Assembly: GCA_035704905.1 (NCBI GenBank)
Contig: DASSWN010000212.1
Location: 1-27,066, forward strand
DNA: 27,066 bases
DNA from: DASSWG01 sp035704905
Lineage (GTDB): Bacteria > Bacteroidota > Bacteroidia > Flavobacteriales > Flavobacteriaceae
Direction: 5' to 3'
The notes below the pieces were generated by a model. It was not told the origin of the DNA, searched no databases, and saw only the letters and a program-made list of their open reading frames with translations. A program made the position numbers and the translations under genes. Shown piece by piece: positions 15,797 through 22,138 of this stretch (the stretch's first letter is position 1; each line of letters opens with the position of its first letter).

Positions 15797-17110
15797 TCAC
15801 TCAATACTGAGTTTGATCTGTTTCAGTCGTTTATTTTGAATAACTTCCACCGTAAAGGTATATTGTTCAAAAGTGATGGGTTCATTTTTTTTGGGGAAAC
15901 CTTTCGAAATTTCCAATAAAAATCCTGCCAAAGTTTCGGCTTCTCCTTTATTTTTTTCAAAGATGGAAGTGTTTTCCAATTTCAGCACTTTATAGAATTC
16001 TTTCAACTGGGTTTTGCCGTCGAACACATAATTTTTTTCATCCAATTTCGAATAAATCAAATCTTCATCATCAAATTCATCGTTGATGTCGCCAACAATT
16101 TCTTCAATAATGTCTTCCAAAGAAATCAGTCCGCTGGTGCCGCCATATTCGTCGACCACAATAGCCAAATGGGTTTTTTTGTCTTTGAAATCGTTCAACA
16201 AGTCATCTAGTTTTTTGTTTTCAGGAACAAAATAAGGTTCGCGCACCAATTTTTGCCAAGCAAAGTTTTTTCGATCCAAATACGGAAGAAGGTCTTTTAC
16301 ATACAGCACGCCCTGCACATCATCGATACTTTCTTTGTAAACCGGAATTCGAGAATAGCCGTTTTCAATAATCAGTGGAATAACGGCTGAATAATTCAAG
16401 GCCTCGTTCAGGGCAAAAATATCCATTCGTGGTCGCATCACGTGCTTGGTGTCTGTATTTCCAAAGGAAACAATGCCTTTCAGAATTTTATGTTCTTCGC
16501 GCGTGGTATCTTCTTTGCTGGTAAGTTCCAAGGCATGTGAGAGTTGATCGACACTGAAATTACCACTTTGTTTTCCCAAATGTTGGTGCAACCATAATGT
16601 AGCGGAACGCAGAGGCATGCTAAAAGGACTCAAAATTTTATCGAGAACATTCAACGGAAAAGCTACGAATTCGGCAAATTCCATGCGTTTTCGGTTGGCG
16701 AGGATTTTCGGAACGATTTCCGTAACCAACATCAGCAGGAAAGTGGCAACGACCACTTCCACCAAAAACCGAACATCAACCCCGAAAATTTCAGTATTGA
16801 GGTCGCGGAAAAGTTGATCGCTAAAAGCACTGAACAAAAGTACAAAGGTGATATTCGAAAAATTATTGGCTATGAGAATGGTTGCCAAGAGTTTTTTCGG
16901 ACGGTCGAGCAAGCGGACAATAATTTCCTGTTTTCCGGAAAGCTTTCCATCTTGTTGCTGAAAATCCACCGGGGAAAGCCCAAACAAAGCTACTTCGGCC
17001 CCGGATAAAAGTGCGGAGCAAAATAAAAAAAACAGCATTCCAAAAATGCCTAACAAATTGGAAAGTTCAAAGGCCGAAAAAATAATCAGACTGGAAGGGT
17101 CAGGATCCAA
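15797..17110 (-). CDS. gldE: Gliding motility-associated protein GldE (CNNM/CBS-domain membrane protein)
   Basis: 437 residues. Domain order: a four-helix CNNM/DUF21 membrane domain (about 15-200, with FCSALLSGAEVALF), a CBS pair (about 215-335, with MRPRMDIFAL and DEYGGTSGLISLEDIIEEIVG) and a C-terminal CorC/HlyC transporter-associated domain (about 350-437). GldE of F. johnsoniae has the same plan and acts with GldD in gliding; the paralogous CorC/CNNM family moves Mg2+ or Co2+. The start is a TTG at 17110. A stop codon lies five codons upstream and no ATG lies between, and the resulting MDPDPSSLIIF matches the length of known GldE N-termini. It follows ssb by 20 bases, so the two are likely co-transcribed. 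Confidence 0.9.
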   Translation of the reverse strand: MDPDPSSLIIFSAFELSNLLGIFGMLFFLFCSALLSGAEVALFGLSPVDFQQQDGKLSGKQEIIVRLLDRPKKLLATILIANNFSNITFVLLFSAFSDQLFRDLNTEIFGVDVRFLVEVVVATFLLMLVTEIVPKILANRKRMEFAEFVAFPLNVLDKILSPFSMPLRSATLWLHQHLGKQSGNFSVDQLSHALELTSKEDTTREEHKILKGIVSFGNTDTKHVMRPRMDIFALNEALNYSAVIPLIIENGYSRIPVYKESIDDVQGVLYVKDLLPYLDRKNFAWQKLVREPYFVPENKKLDDLLNDFKDKKTHLAIVVDEYGGTSGLISLEDIIEEIVGDINDEFDDEDLIYSKLDEKNYVFDGKTQLKEFYKVLKLENTSIFEKNKGEAETLAGFLLEISKGFPKKNEPITFEQYTFTVEVIQNKRLKQIKLSIE

Positions 17111-17130
17111 GATGTCGGTTTTGGTTCAAC

Positions 17131-17577
17131 TTAAAAAGGAAGATCGTCTTCATCTTCCTTCGATGATTCGGCAAAGGTATTGTTTTTTTGAACGGGAGTT
17201 TTGTCGGCCGGTTGGTTTTTTGCCTTTGGTGAATTGGACTGCTCTTTTGGCGTCAAAAAGGTGAAATCATCACAATGGATTTCTGTGGAATAGCGGTCCA
17301 TTCCTTTATCATCTTGCCATTTTCGGGTTTTGATGCGACCTTCTATGTAAATTTTATCGCCTTTTCCCAAATATTTCTCACAAATTTCCGCGGCCTTGTT
17401 GCGAACCACAATATTGTGCCATTCGGTGTTGCTGATGCGGTCGCCGGCTTTATTGGTGTATTCTTCGTTTGTTGCCAGCGGAAACCTTCCCAAGCAATTT
17501 CCACCTTCAAAATAATGCATTTTGATTTCATCGCCCGTATGCCCAATCAATATTACTTTGTTAACAGTTCCTGCCAT
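17131..17577 (-). CDS. ssb: Single-stranded DNA-binding protein
   Basis: 148 residues. An OB-fold occupies about residues 3-108 (VNKVILIGHTGDEIKMHYF, EWHNIVVRNKAAEICEKYLGKGDKIYIEG). A short polar linker follows, and the acidic tip DEDDLPF recruits repair and replication partners. It is placed between mutY and gldE as in other flavobacteria. A second, main replicative SSB may exist elsewhere in the genome. Upstream, a 91-base gap separates it from the mutY stop, with no clear promoter. Confidence 0.95.
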   Translation of the reverse strand: MAGTVNKVILIGHTGDEIKMHYFEGGNCLGRFPLATNEEYTNKAGDRISNTEWHNIVVRNKAAEICEKYLGKGDKIYIEGRIKTRKWQDDKGMDRYSTEIHCDDFTFLTPKEQSNSPKAKNQPADKTPVQKNNTFAESSKEDEDDLPF

Positions 17578-17668
17578 GATTTTTTTTAAAAAGTAAAATT
17601 AATAAAAAAGTATGGTTTTAAAAAAGCCGAGCAGTATTAAACGAAGAAATTTTTTATCGTTTTTTCAT

Positions 17669-18739
17669 TTAGAAAGCGGCAACTTCCATAGCAAACAACC
17701 CGTCTAAATAATTTCCGATCAAAACGGGCATGGGATAATTGCACAGTTCGTGATAAGGGACCTGCGAAGCATTTTTTACAAGCTGAACAGCAGGCAACTT
17801 TTCACAAAAAACAATCCAAAATTTCACCAACAATTTTTGGTGCGACAACAAATGCTTCACAGGTTGGTCGTTATAAAGAACAATTTTTTCGGCGTCGAAA
17901 TTTTGCATTCCGGGATGCTTCAAAAATTGTTTCAAATTTTGTTCGTCTTTGGTTTCTATCAGCGGGAATTCATATAAATTCCGCCAAATTCCTTTTTCCG
18001 TTCGCTGGTGTAAAATGCTTTCTTTTTCCGCGGAAATAAAAACCAAATAATTGAAATGCCTCGTGGAAACTTTGGTTTTTTTCAATTTTACGGGAAGGTC
18101 TTTTGTTTTTCTTGTTTGAAAAGCGAAACACGAATTTTGAAATGGGCAACTTTCGCAGAGCGGTTCGACGGGTTTGCAATGAAGCGCGCCAAACTCCATG
18201 ATGGCTTGGTTGTGCGTCGCCGGATTCTTTTTGTCCAAAACTTTTTTGGCCAAGGCTTTGAATTCTTTTTTTCCTTGTGAGGAATTGATAGGCGTTTCGA
18301 TTCCGAAAATTCGTGAAAGCACCCGAAAAACATTTCCATCGACCACGGCCACAGGTTCATTATGGCAAATAGAAGCAATGGCGGCGGCCGTGTAATCGCC
18401 TATACCTTTCAGTTGGAGCAATTCTTTGTAGGTTTGTGGAAATTCGCCCGAAAGCTCATTGGAAATATATTGGGCGGTGAAATGTAAATTTCGCGCCCGC
18501 GAATAATAGCCGAGGCCCTGCCACAATTTCAACACTTTTTCCTCGGAAGCACTTGCCAAATCGAAAACCGTGGGAAAAGTTTCGAGGAAAGCCAAATAAT
18601 ATGGTAAACCTTGCGCGACCCGCGTTTGTTGCAACATGATTTCGCTCAACCAAATTTTGTACGGATCGGTGGTTTTCCGCCATGGTAAATCCCTTTTTCG
18701 TGGCAAATACCATTTTATCAAGTTTTCCGAAAAATTCAT
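17669..18739 (-). CDS. mutY: A/G-specific adenine glycosylase
   Basis: 356 residues from the ATG at 18739. The longer open frame to 18892 has no family similarity, and MNFSENLIKWYLPRKRDLPW is a normal MutY start. The enzyme removes adenine paired with 8-oxoguanine. Catalytic E33 (LSEIMLQQTR), the helix-hairpin-helix LKGIGDYTA (110-118) with catalytic D134 (VVDGNVFRV), and the 4Fe-4S ligands C188-x6-C195-x2-C198-x5-C204 are all present. A C-terminal NUDIX-like domain (about 225-345) recognises 8-oxoG. It is the first gene of the mutY-ssb-gldE-gldD set. Its first 21 codons and leader are duplicated at 19297-19393. Confidence 0.94.
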   Translation of the reverse strand: MNFSENLIKWYLPRKRDLPWRKTTDPYKIWLSEIMLQQTRVAQGLPYYLAFLETFPTVFDLASASEEKVLKLWQGLGYYSRARNLHFTAQYISNELSGEFPQTYKELLQLKGIGDYTAAAIASICHNEPVAVVDGNVFRVLSRIFGIETPINSSQGKKEFKALAKKVLDKKNPATHNQAIMEFGALHCKPVEPLCESCPFQNSCFAFQTRKTKDLPVKLKKTKVSTRHFNYLVFISAEKESILHQRTEKGIWRNLYEFPLIETKDEQNLKQFLKHPGMQNFDAEKIVLYNDQPVKHLLSHQKLLVKFWIVFCEKLPAVQLVKNASQVPYHELCNYPMPVLIGNYLDGLFAMEVAAF

Positions 18740-18775
18740 GGGCAGAAATTTTGTTGGCAAGTATAAAAGTTTATT
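18678..18775 (-). repeat. Left copy of a duplicated mutY 5' segment (functional copy)
   Basis: This segment spans the first 21 codons of mutY plus 36 bases of its leader, ending at GTTTATT on the + strand. A diverged second copy in the same orientation is at 19297-19393. The two copies bracket the DUF805 gene. Confidence 0.8.
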
Positions 18776-18950
18776 CCAAATATTATTAGAAATTAACGAT
18801 ATATTTGCCCCGACAAGTATAAAATTCATTTTTTCAAAAAGCATATAGATTAATAAAGGGCTGACCATCCAAAGTCGGAAGAATAACGACACCCAAATTT
18901 TATTCGAAAATGATATTATGAGTTTGTACGATAGATAATTGTTGATTAGT

Positions 18951-19244
18951 ATGAAAGATTATATAATGGCTTTTAAAAACATCTTTAATTATAAAGATGA
19001 AACTTCCAGAAAAGCATTTTGGAACTTTTTTGCAATCAATATAATTGTAAACATTATTGTTCGGATGGTCGTAAAGTATTGGAACATTCCCGAGTTCGTT
19101 TATAATATCTATACCATAATTATCATATTAACATTAGTATCAATTGGGTTTCGCAGGTTAAAAAATGCAGGCCTTAATGGCTTTTTGTTTCTTATACCTC
19201 TTGTTAATTTGGTATTAGCTGCATTGCCTGAAAAGAAGAAATAG
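18951..19244 (+). CDS. Small DUF805-like membrane protein
   Basis: 97 residues from ATG 18951 (a TTG at 18939 is also in frame, and ATG 18966 is possible). The N-terminus FKNIFNYKDETSRKAFWNFF matches the DUF805 pattern 'YFxFxGRxSRxxYW'. Two hydrophobic segments follow (INIIVNIIVRMVV and IYTIIIILTLVSIGF), then RRLKNAGLNGFLFLIPLVNLVLA, the DUF805 C-terminal signature in slightly degenerate form. It ends EKKK. DUF805 proteins are small inner-membrane proteins of unknown function. The gene is oriented against mutY, ends in a strong hairpin, and sits between two copies of the mutY 5' end, so it is a probable late insertion. Confidence 0.75.
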   Translation: MKDYIMAFKNIFNYKDETSRKAFWNFFAINIIVNIIVRMVVKYWNIPEFVYNIYTIIIILTLVSIGFRRLKNAGLNGFLFLIPLVNLVLAALPEKKK

Positions 19245-19260
19245 TTCTGGTTTGATTTAC

Positions 19261-19296
19261 AAAGAGCTAAACCAAAAGTTTAGCTCTTTTTTTTTT
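19261..19296 (+). terminator. Rho-independent terminator of the DUF805 gene
   Basis: A 12-bp perfect stem AAAGAGCTAAAC with GTTTAGCTCTTT and a 5-base loop, followed by an uninterrupted run of ten T (19287-19296). The T-run ends exactly where the second mutY 5' copy begins. Confidence 0.88.
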
Positions 19297-19393
19297 CGCC
19301 AAAGCAAATCCCTTTTTCGCGGCAAATACCAATTTATCAAGTTTTCGGAAAAGTTCATCGATCAAGATTTGGAATGCAAGTATAAAGTTTATT
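19297..19393 (-). pseudogene. Truncated second copy of the mutY 5' end
   Basis: On the minus strand an ATG at 19358 opens a frame whose first residues, MNFSENLINWYLPRKRD, match mutY with one change (K to N). Over 21 codons 19 residues and 55 of 63 bases agree, most differences being synonymous. The match stops after codon 21, at the T-run of the DUF805 terminator, and the remaining 335 codons are absent. Upstream, the shared leader includes GCAAGTATAAA-GTTTATT (+ strand, 19376-19393). This is a remnant, not a working gene. Its side faces the HU gene, so it may mark the ancestral position of the mutY start. Confidence 0.8.
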
Positions 19394-19617
19394 TTGGTAC
19401 GTTTTGAAGAATGTCGAAAACCTGAATTTTGAAATAGTAGTTTCGCGGCTTGTTTTTTTAATTTCCCCACTATGCCTTATTTCAGCAGGAAACCAGATTG
19501 AACAAACAATCTTTGTTCCCAAGATTTTTTGTTTGTTTCCCGTTTTCTTCCGAGGGCTCATGTAAAAAAAATCCATGTTCCACAAAACTTTATTCCATTA
19601 CTATTTAAAGGATTAGC
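19394..19617. other. Intergenic stretch without recognisable gene
   Basis: Between the mutY remnant and the HU promoter I see no supported gene. There is an imperfect inverted repeat (AACAAACAATCTT near 19500, AAGATTTTTTGTTTGTT ending near 19537). Short minus-strand frames here have no family resemblance. Confidence 0.5.
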
Positions 19618-19649
19618 TTGAATAATTGAAATTTAAATATGTATATTTG
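19618..19649 (+). promoter_or_regulatory. Promoter of the HU-family gene (TTG-N21-TATATTTG)
   Basis: TTG at 19618-19620 and TATATTTG at 19642-19649 fit the Bacteroidota -33/-7 consensus. The ATG is 42 bases after the -7 box, leaving a leader of roughly 35-40 nt. Confidence 0.6.
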
Positions 19650-19691
19650 CGCACTCGAAAATAATAAATCTTATTTTAAACTTATTGCAAC

Positions 19692-19982
19692 ATGACAAAA
19701 GCAGAAATTGTAGCGAAGATCTCGGAAAAATTAGGAATGGAAAAAGGGGATGTCCAAGCTACGGTGGAAACCTTTATGGGTGAGGTGAAAAATTCTTTGG
19801 AAAATGGCGACAATGTTTATTTGCGCGGTTTTGGAAGTTTTATAGTGAAAACGCGTGCTGAAAAAACCGGCCGAAATATTTCCAAAAACACGACCATTAA
19901 AATCCCGGCACATAATATTCCGGCTTTCAAACCGGCCAAAGTTTTTGTTGAAGGTGTAAAATCCAAAGTATCAGTAAAATAA
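19692..19982 (+). CDS. HU/IHF-family DNA-binding protein
   Basis: 96 residues, the standard size. Helical dimerisation half (MTKAEIVAKISEKLGMEKGD, then VETFMGEVKNSLENGD) followed by the beta-arm region with GFGSFIVKTRAEKTGRNISKN and IPAHNIPAFKPAKVFVEGVK. The G-F-G-x-F and R-x-G-R-N motifs are clear, and the intercalating proline is in IKIPAHNIPAFKPA. It bends and compacts DNA as a dimer. It has its own promoter and is followed 39 bases later by the small COX24-like gene, probably in one transcript that stops at the hairpin at 20103-20129. Confidence 0.94.
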   Translation: MTKAEIVAKISEKLGMEKGDVQATVETFMGEVKNSLENGDNVYLRGFGSFIVKTRAEKTGRNISKNTTIKIPAHNIPAFKPAKVFVEGVKSKVSVK

Positions 19983-20021
19983 CAACCTATATCATAGTAT
20001 TAATTTAAAAAATCACACTAT

Positions 20022-20111
20022 ATGCCAAGTGGTAAAAAAAGAAAAAGACATAAGGTGGCCACGCACAAGCGTAAAAAACGACGAAGAGCCAACCGACACA
20101 AGAAAAAGTAG
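20022..20111 (+). CDS. 29-residue basic protein, AURKAIP1/COX24 (mS38/bS22-like) domain
   Basis: A short frame, MPSGKKRKRHKVATHKRKKR followed by RRANRHKKK and TAG, with about 60 percent Lys/Arg/His. The K-K-R-K-x-x-x-K-x-K-H/H-K-K pattern is that of the COX24/AURKAIP1 domain found in mitochondrial ribosomal protein mS38 and the small actinobacterial ribosomal protein bS22. This supports a role as a small ribosomal-subunit protein. Almost identical 29-30 residue proteins are commonly annotated in Bacteroidota. The stop codon lies within the terminator stem. The ATG at 20022 is the only sensible start. Confidence 0.82.
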   Translation: MPSGKKRKRHKVATHKRKKRRRANRHKKK

Positions 20112-20129
20112 TGCCATCACTACTTTTTT
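20103..20129 (+). terminator. Terminator after the HU / COX24-like transcript
   Basis: An 11-bp stem AAAAAGTAGTG with CACTACTTTTT, 4-base loop, and a T-run. Its left arm overlaps the last codons and stop of the 29-residue gene. Confidence 0.8.
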
Positions 20130-20153
20130 AAGTTAAAAACGTTCATTGAAATC

Positions 20154-20189
20154 GAGGTTTTCAAAACCTCTTCAGGATTAAAAATCCTG
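20154..20189. repeat. Two adjacent short hairpins (dispersed repeat)
   Basis: GAGGTTTT-C-AAAACCTC (20154-20170) and CAGGATT-AAA-AATCCTG (20173-20189) stand side by side upstream of RNase G. They resemble the hairpin at 1852-1878 (AGGTTT/AAACCT core) and other Bacteroidota intergenic palindromes. Confidence 0.55.
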
Positions 20190-20214
20190 TGATAAATATT
20201 GTTTAATCCATTTG

Positions 20215-20233
20215 TCCCCAACTGCGTTGGGGA
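20215..20233. promoter_or_regulatory. Stable GC-rich hairpin in the RNase G leader
   Basis: TCCCCAAC (20215-20222) and GTTGGGGA (20226-20233) form a perfect 8-bp stem with a 3-base loop, ending 20 bases before the preferred ATG. If it is in the 5' UTR, it could influence translation or be a cleavage or stability element for the RNase's own mRNA. Confidence 0.35.
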
Positions 20234-20253
20234 TGGATAAAAATCGAAACTGC

Positions 20254-21795
20254 ATGGATAAGGAACTAATAATCCGTACCGGTCCTTCCGCTGTTGATTT
20301 TGCCTTGTTAAAAGATGGAAAACTAATAGAATTGAACAAAGAAAACGATGACAGTAATTTTGCGGTGGGCGATATTTTCCTTGCCAAAATCAGAAAAACT
20401 GTTCCAGGACTGAATGCCGCATTTGTGAATGTCGGTTATGAAAAAGATGGTTTTTTGCACTATCATGATCTCGGCCCCCAGGTAAGTTCCCTTTTAAAAT
20501 TCGTAAAACGTGTAAGCACAGGTAAATTAAGGGATTATTCGCTAAAGGATTTTCCCTTTGAAAAAGATATTGACAAAGACGGAAGCATTGCCGATGTTTT
20601 GAAAGCAAATCAATCCCTTTTGGTGCAAATCGTTAAAGAACCCATTTCCACCAAAGGTCCGCGGATCAGCAGCGAACTTTCCCTTGCCGGAAGGTACATT
20701 GTTTTGGTCCCATTTTCGGACCGAATTTCCGTTTCTTCAAAAATAGAAAGCAAGGAAGAAAAAGAACGGCTAAAACGATTGGTAAAAAGTATTCGTCCCA
20801 AAGGTTTTGGGGTGATTGTCCGCACGGTGGCACAAGACAAAAAGGTCGCCGAGCTGGATAAAGATATTCAAAATCTGGTTGACCGATGGACGGGTATGTG
20901 CAAAAAATTGTACAAAGCCGCACATCCCACCAAAGTTTTGGGCGAACTGAACCGCGCGTCTGCCATGATGCGCGACATGTTCAACGATACGTTTACCGCT
21001 ATTCATACCGATGACGAAGCGTTGTTCACCCAGATCAAAGATTATTTGGGGGAAATTTCCCCGGAAAAGGAATCGATCGTAAAATTGCACAATTCTTCTG
21101 TTCCCATTTTTGAGAAATATGGAGTGGAGCGTCAAATAAAAACATCGTTCGGAAAAATTGTTTCCATGAACAAAGGTGCCTATTTGGTTATCGAACACAC
21201 CGAAGCCATGCATGTGGTGGACGTGAACAGTGGAAACCGCAGCAACAAAGCAAAAAATCAGGAAGACACCGCTTTGGAGGTGAATTTAATAAGCGCCACC
21301 GAAGTTGCCCGTCAACTACGTTTGCGCGATATGGGCGGAATTATCGTGGTTGATTTCATCGATATGGGAAAACCAGCGCACCGGAAAAAATTGTTCGATC
21401 ATTTGGCACAAGAAATGTCAGATGACCGTGCAAAACATAAAATTTTGCCGCCTAGTAAATTTGGATTGGTGCAAATCACCCGACAACGCGTTCGTCCCGA
21501 AATGAATATCAAAACCAGGGAAGCGAACCCGAACGGAAATGGCGAAATTGAAGCCCCGATTGGCATTGTCAATAAAATAAATACCGATCTTCAAAAGTTG
21601 ATCAAAAAAAATCACAAAAACCTGTCGCTAAGCGCGCATCCGTTTATTGCCGCTTTTCTGACCAGGGGCATTCCTTCACCAAGGGGGAAATGGTTTTTTG
21701 ACCATAACCGCTGGGTGAAAATTTTGCCAAGAGATGCTTACACGTACCTTGAATACCATTTTCATGACAAAAACGGAGAAGTGATCGATTTATAA
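20254..21795 (+). CDS. rng: Ribonuclease E/G family endoribonuclease
   Basis: 513 residues from the ATG at 20254 (MDKELIIRTGPSAVDFALL matches the family start; the ATG at 20233 would add seven residues with no family match). It has an S1 RNA-binding domain inserted at about 38-130 (VGDIFLAKIRKTVPGLNAAF). The DNase I-like catalytic core has the metal ligands D323 (HVVDVNSGN) and D367 (IIVVDFIDM), and a small C-terminal domain follows. It processes rRNA and decays mRNA. There is no long C-terminal scaffold as in E. coli RNase E, hence RNase G-like. The zinc-link motif CPxC expected shortly after TRQRVRP is absent: the segment reads RPEMNIKTREANPNGNGEIE. Confidence 0.92.
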   Translation: MDKELIIRTGPSAVDFALLKDGKLIELNKENDDSNFAVGDIFLAKIRKTVPGLNAAFVNVGYEKDGFLHYHDLGPQVSSLLKFVKRVSTGKLRDYSLKDFPFEKDIDKDGSIADVLKANQSLLVQIVKEPISTKGPRISSELSLAGRYIVLVPFSDRISVSSKIESKEEKERLKRLVKSIRPKGFGVIVRTVAQDKKVAELDKDIQNLVDRWTGMCKKLYKAAHPTKVLGELNRASAMMRDMFNDTFTAIHTDDEALFTQIKDYLGEISPEKESIVKLHNSSVPIFEKYGVERQIKTSFGKIVSMNKGAYLVIEHTEAMHVVDVNSGNRSNKAKNQEDTALEVNLISATEVARQLRLRDMGGIIVVDFIDMGKPAHRKKLFDHLAQEMSDDRAKHKILPPSKFGLVQITRQRVRPEMNIKTREANPNGNGEIEAPIGIVNKINTDLQKLIKKNHKNLSLSAHPFIAAFLTRGIPSPRGKWFFDHNRWVKILPRDAYTYLEYHFHDKNGEVIDL

Positions 21796-21799
21796 AATG

Positions 21800-21830
21800 A
21801 ACCCTTTTACAAAACTGTAAAGGGGTTTTT
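21800..21830 (+). terminator. Rho-independent terminator of RNase G gene
   Basis: The stem AACCCTTTTACA with TGTAAAGGGGTT (one G:U), a 4-base loop, and T-run TTTTTTT, directly after the stop codon. Confidence 0.88.
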
Positions 21831-21939
21831 TTATGTCGAATTTTAAATGGAAGCTTCGATCAAAGTATCGTGTTTAGGGATTTTCACAAATCTCGTTTTC
21901 ATCATTAAGAAAATAAAACAATATTTTTTAGACGAAAGA

Positions 21940-21971
21940 TTGGTTTTTTCGGATTAAAGGCCATATCTTTG
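21940..21971 (+). promoter_or_regulatory. Promoter TTG-N21-TATCTTTG in a gene-free region
   Basis: TTG at 21940-21942 and TATCTTTG at 21964-21971 form a good -33/-7 pair. No coding region begins within 165 bases downstream, and a terminator hairpin comes first, which argues for a non-coding or leader transcript. Confidence 0.55.
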
Positions 21972-21975
21972 TCGC

Positions 21976-22095
21976 GCATTCTCATAAGTGCACTTTATTA
22001 TTTGGAAATTCTTTTCGGTAATGGAAGGTTCTTTTCATGATAATGGATTAGTTAAACAATGAAAACCCTGAAGCCCCAATCTTCAGGGTTTTGCT
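21976..22095 (+). ncRNA. Candidate small RNA or attenuated leader (about 115-120 nt)
   Basis: The predicted transcript begins just after TATCTTTG (about 21976) and ends at the perfect hairpin 22062-22092. It has no convincing reading frame. It contains two imperfect copies of one motif, TTCTTTTCGGTAATGGA (22009-22025) and TTCTTTTCATGATAATGGA (22029-22047). It could be an independent small RNA, or a 5' leader whose terminator acts as an attenuator for the lipoprotein gene at 22139. I cannot match it to a named RNA family by eye. The rest of the 343-base gap (21831-21939) shows nothing recognisable. Confidence 0.4.
22062..22092 (+). terminator. Intergenic hairpin terminator (end of candidate small RNA)
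   Basis: A 12-bp perfect stem AAAACCCTGAAG with CTTCAGGGTTTT, 7-base loop, followed by GCTTTTTATTT. Its A-rich and T-rich flanks would let it work on both strands. No gene stop lies within 260 bases upstream. Confidence 0.75.
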
Positions 22096-22138
22096 TTTTA
22101 TTTCCAATTTGTTTGTAAATTAAATCAATTTTAACGCG

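Noticed and set aside
18740..18892. Upstream extension of mutY
   Set aside because: The added 51 residues have no MutY similarity, and the ATG at 18739 gives the normal family N-terminus.
18776..19296. Insertion sequence or integron cassette
   Set aside because: There is no transposase or integrase, no terminal inverted repeats and no attC-like structure. Only the flanking duplication suggests insertion.
19355..19585. Minus-strand open frames between the mutY remnant and the HU gene
   Set aside because: Low-complexity translations without motifs, in a different frame from the mutY remnant.
21847..21957. Short open frame of 36 codons in the gap after the RNase G gene
   Set aside because: No family resemblance, no promoter or clear translation signal, and it precedes the stronger promoter-terminator unit.
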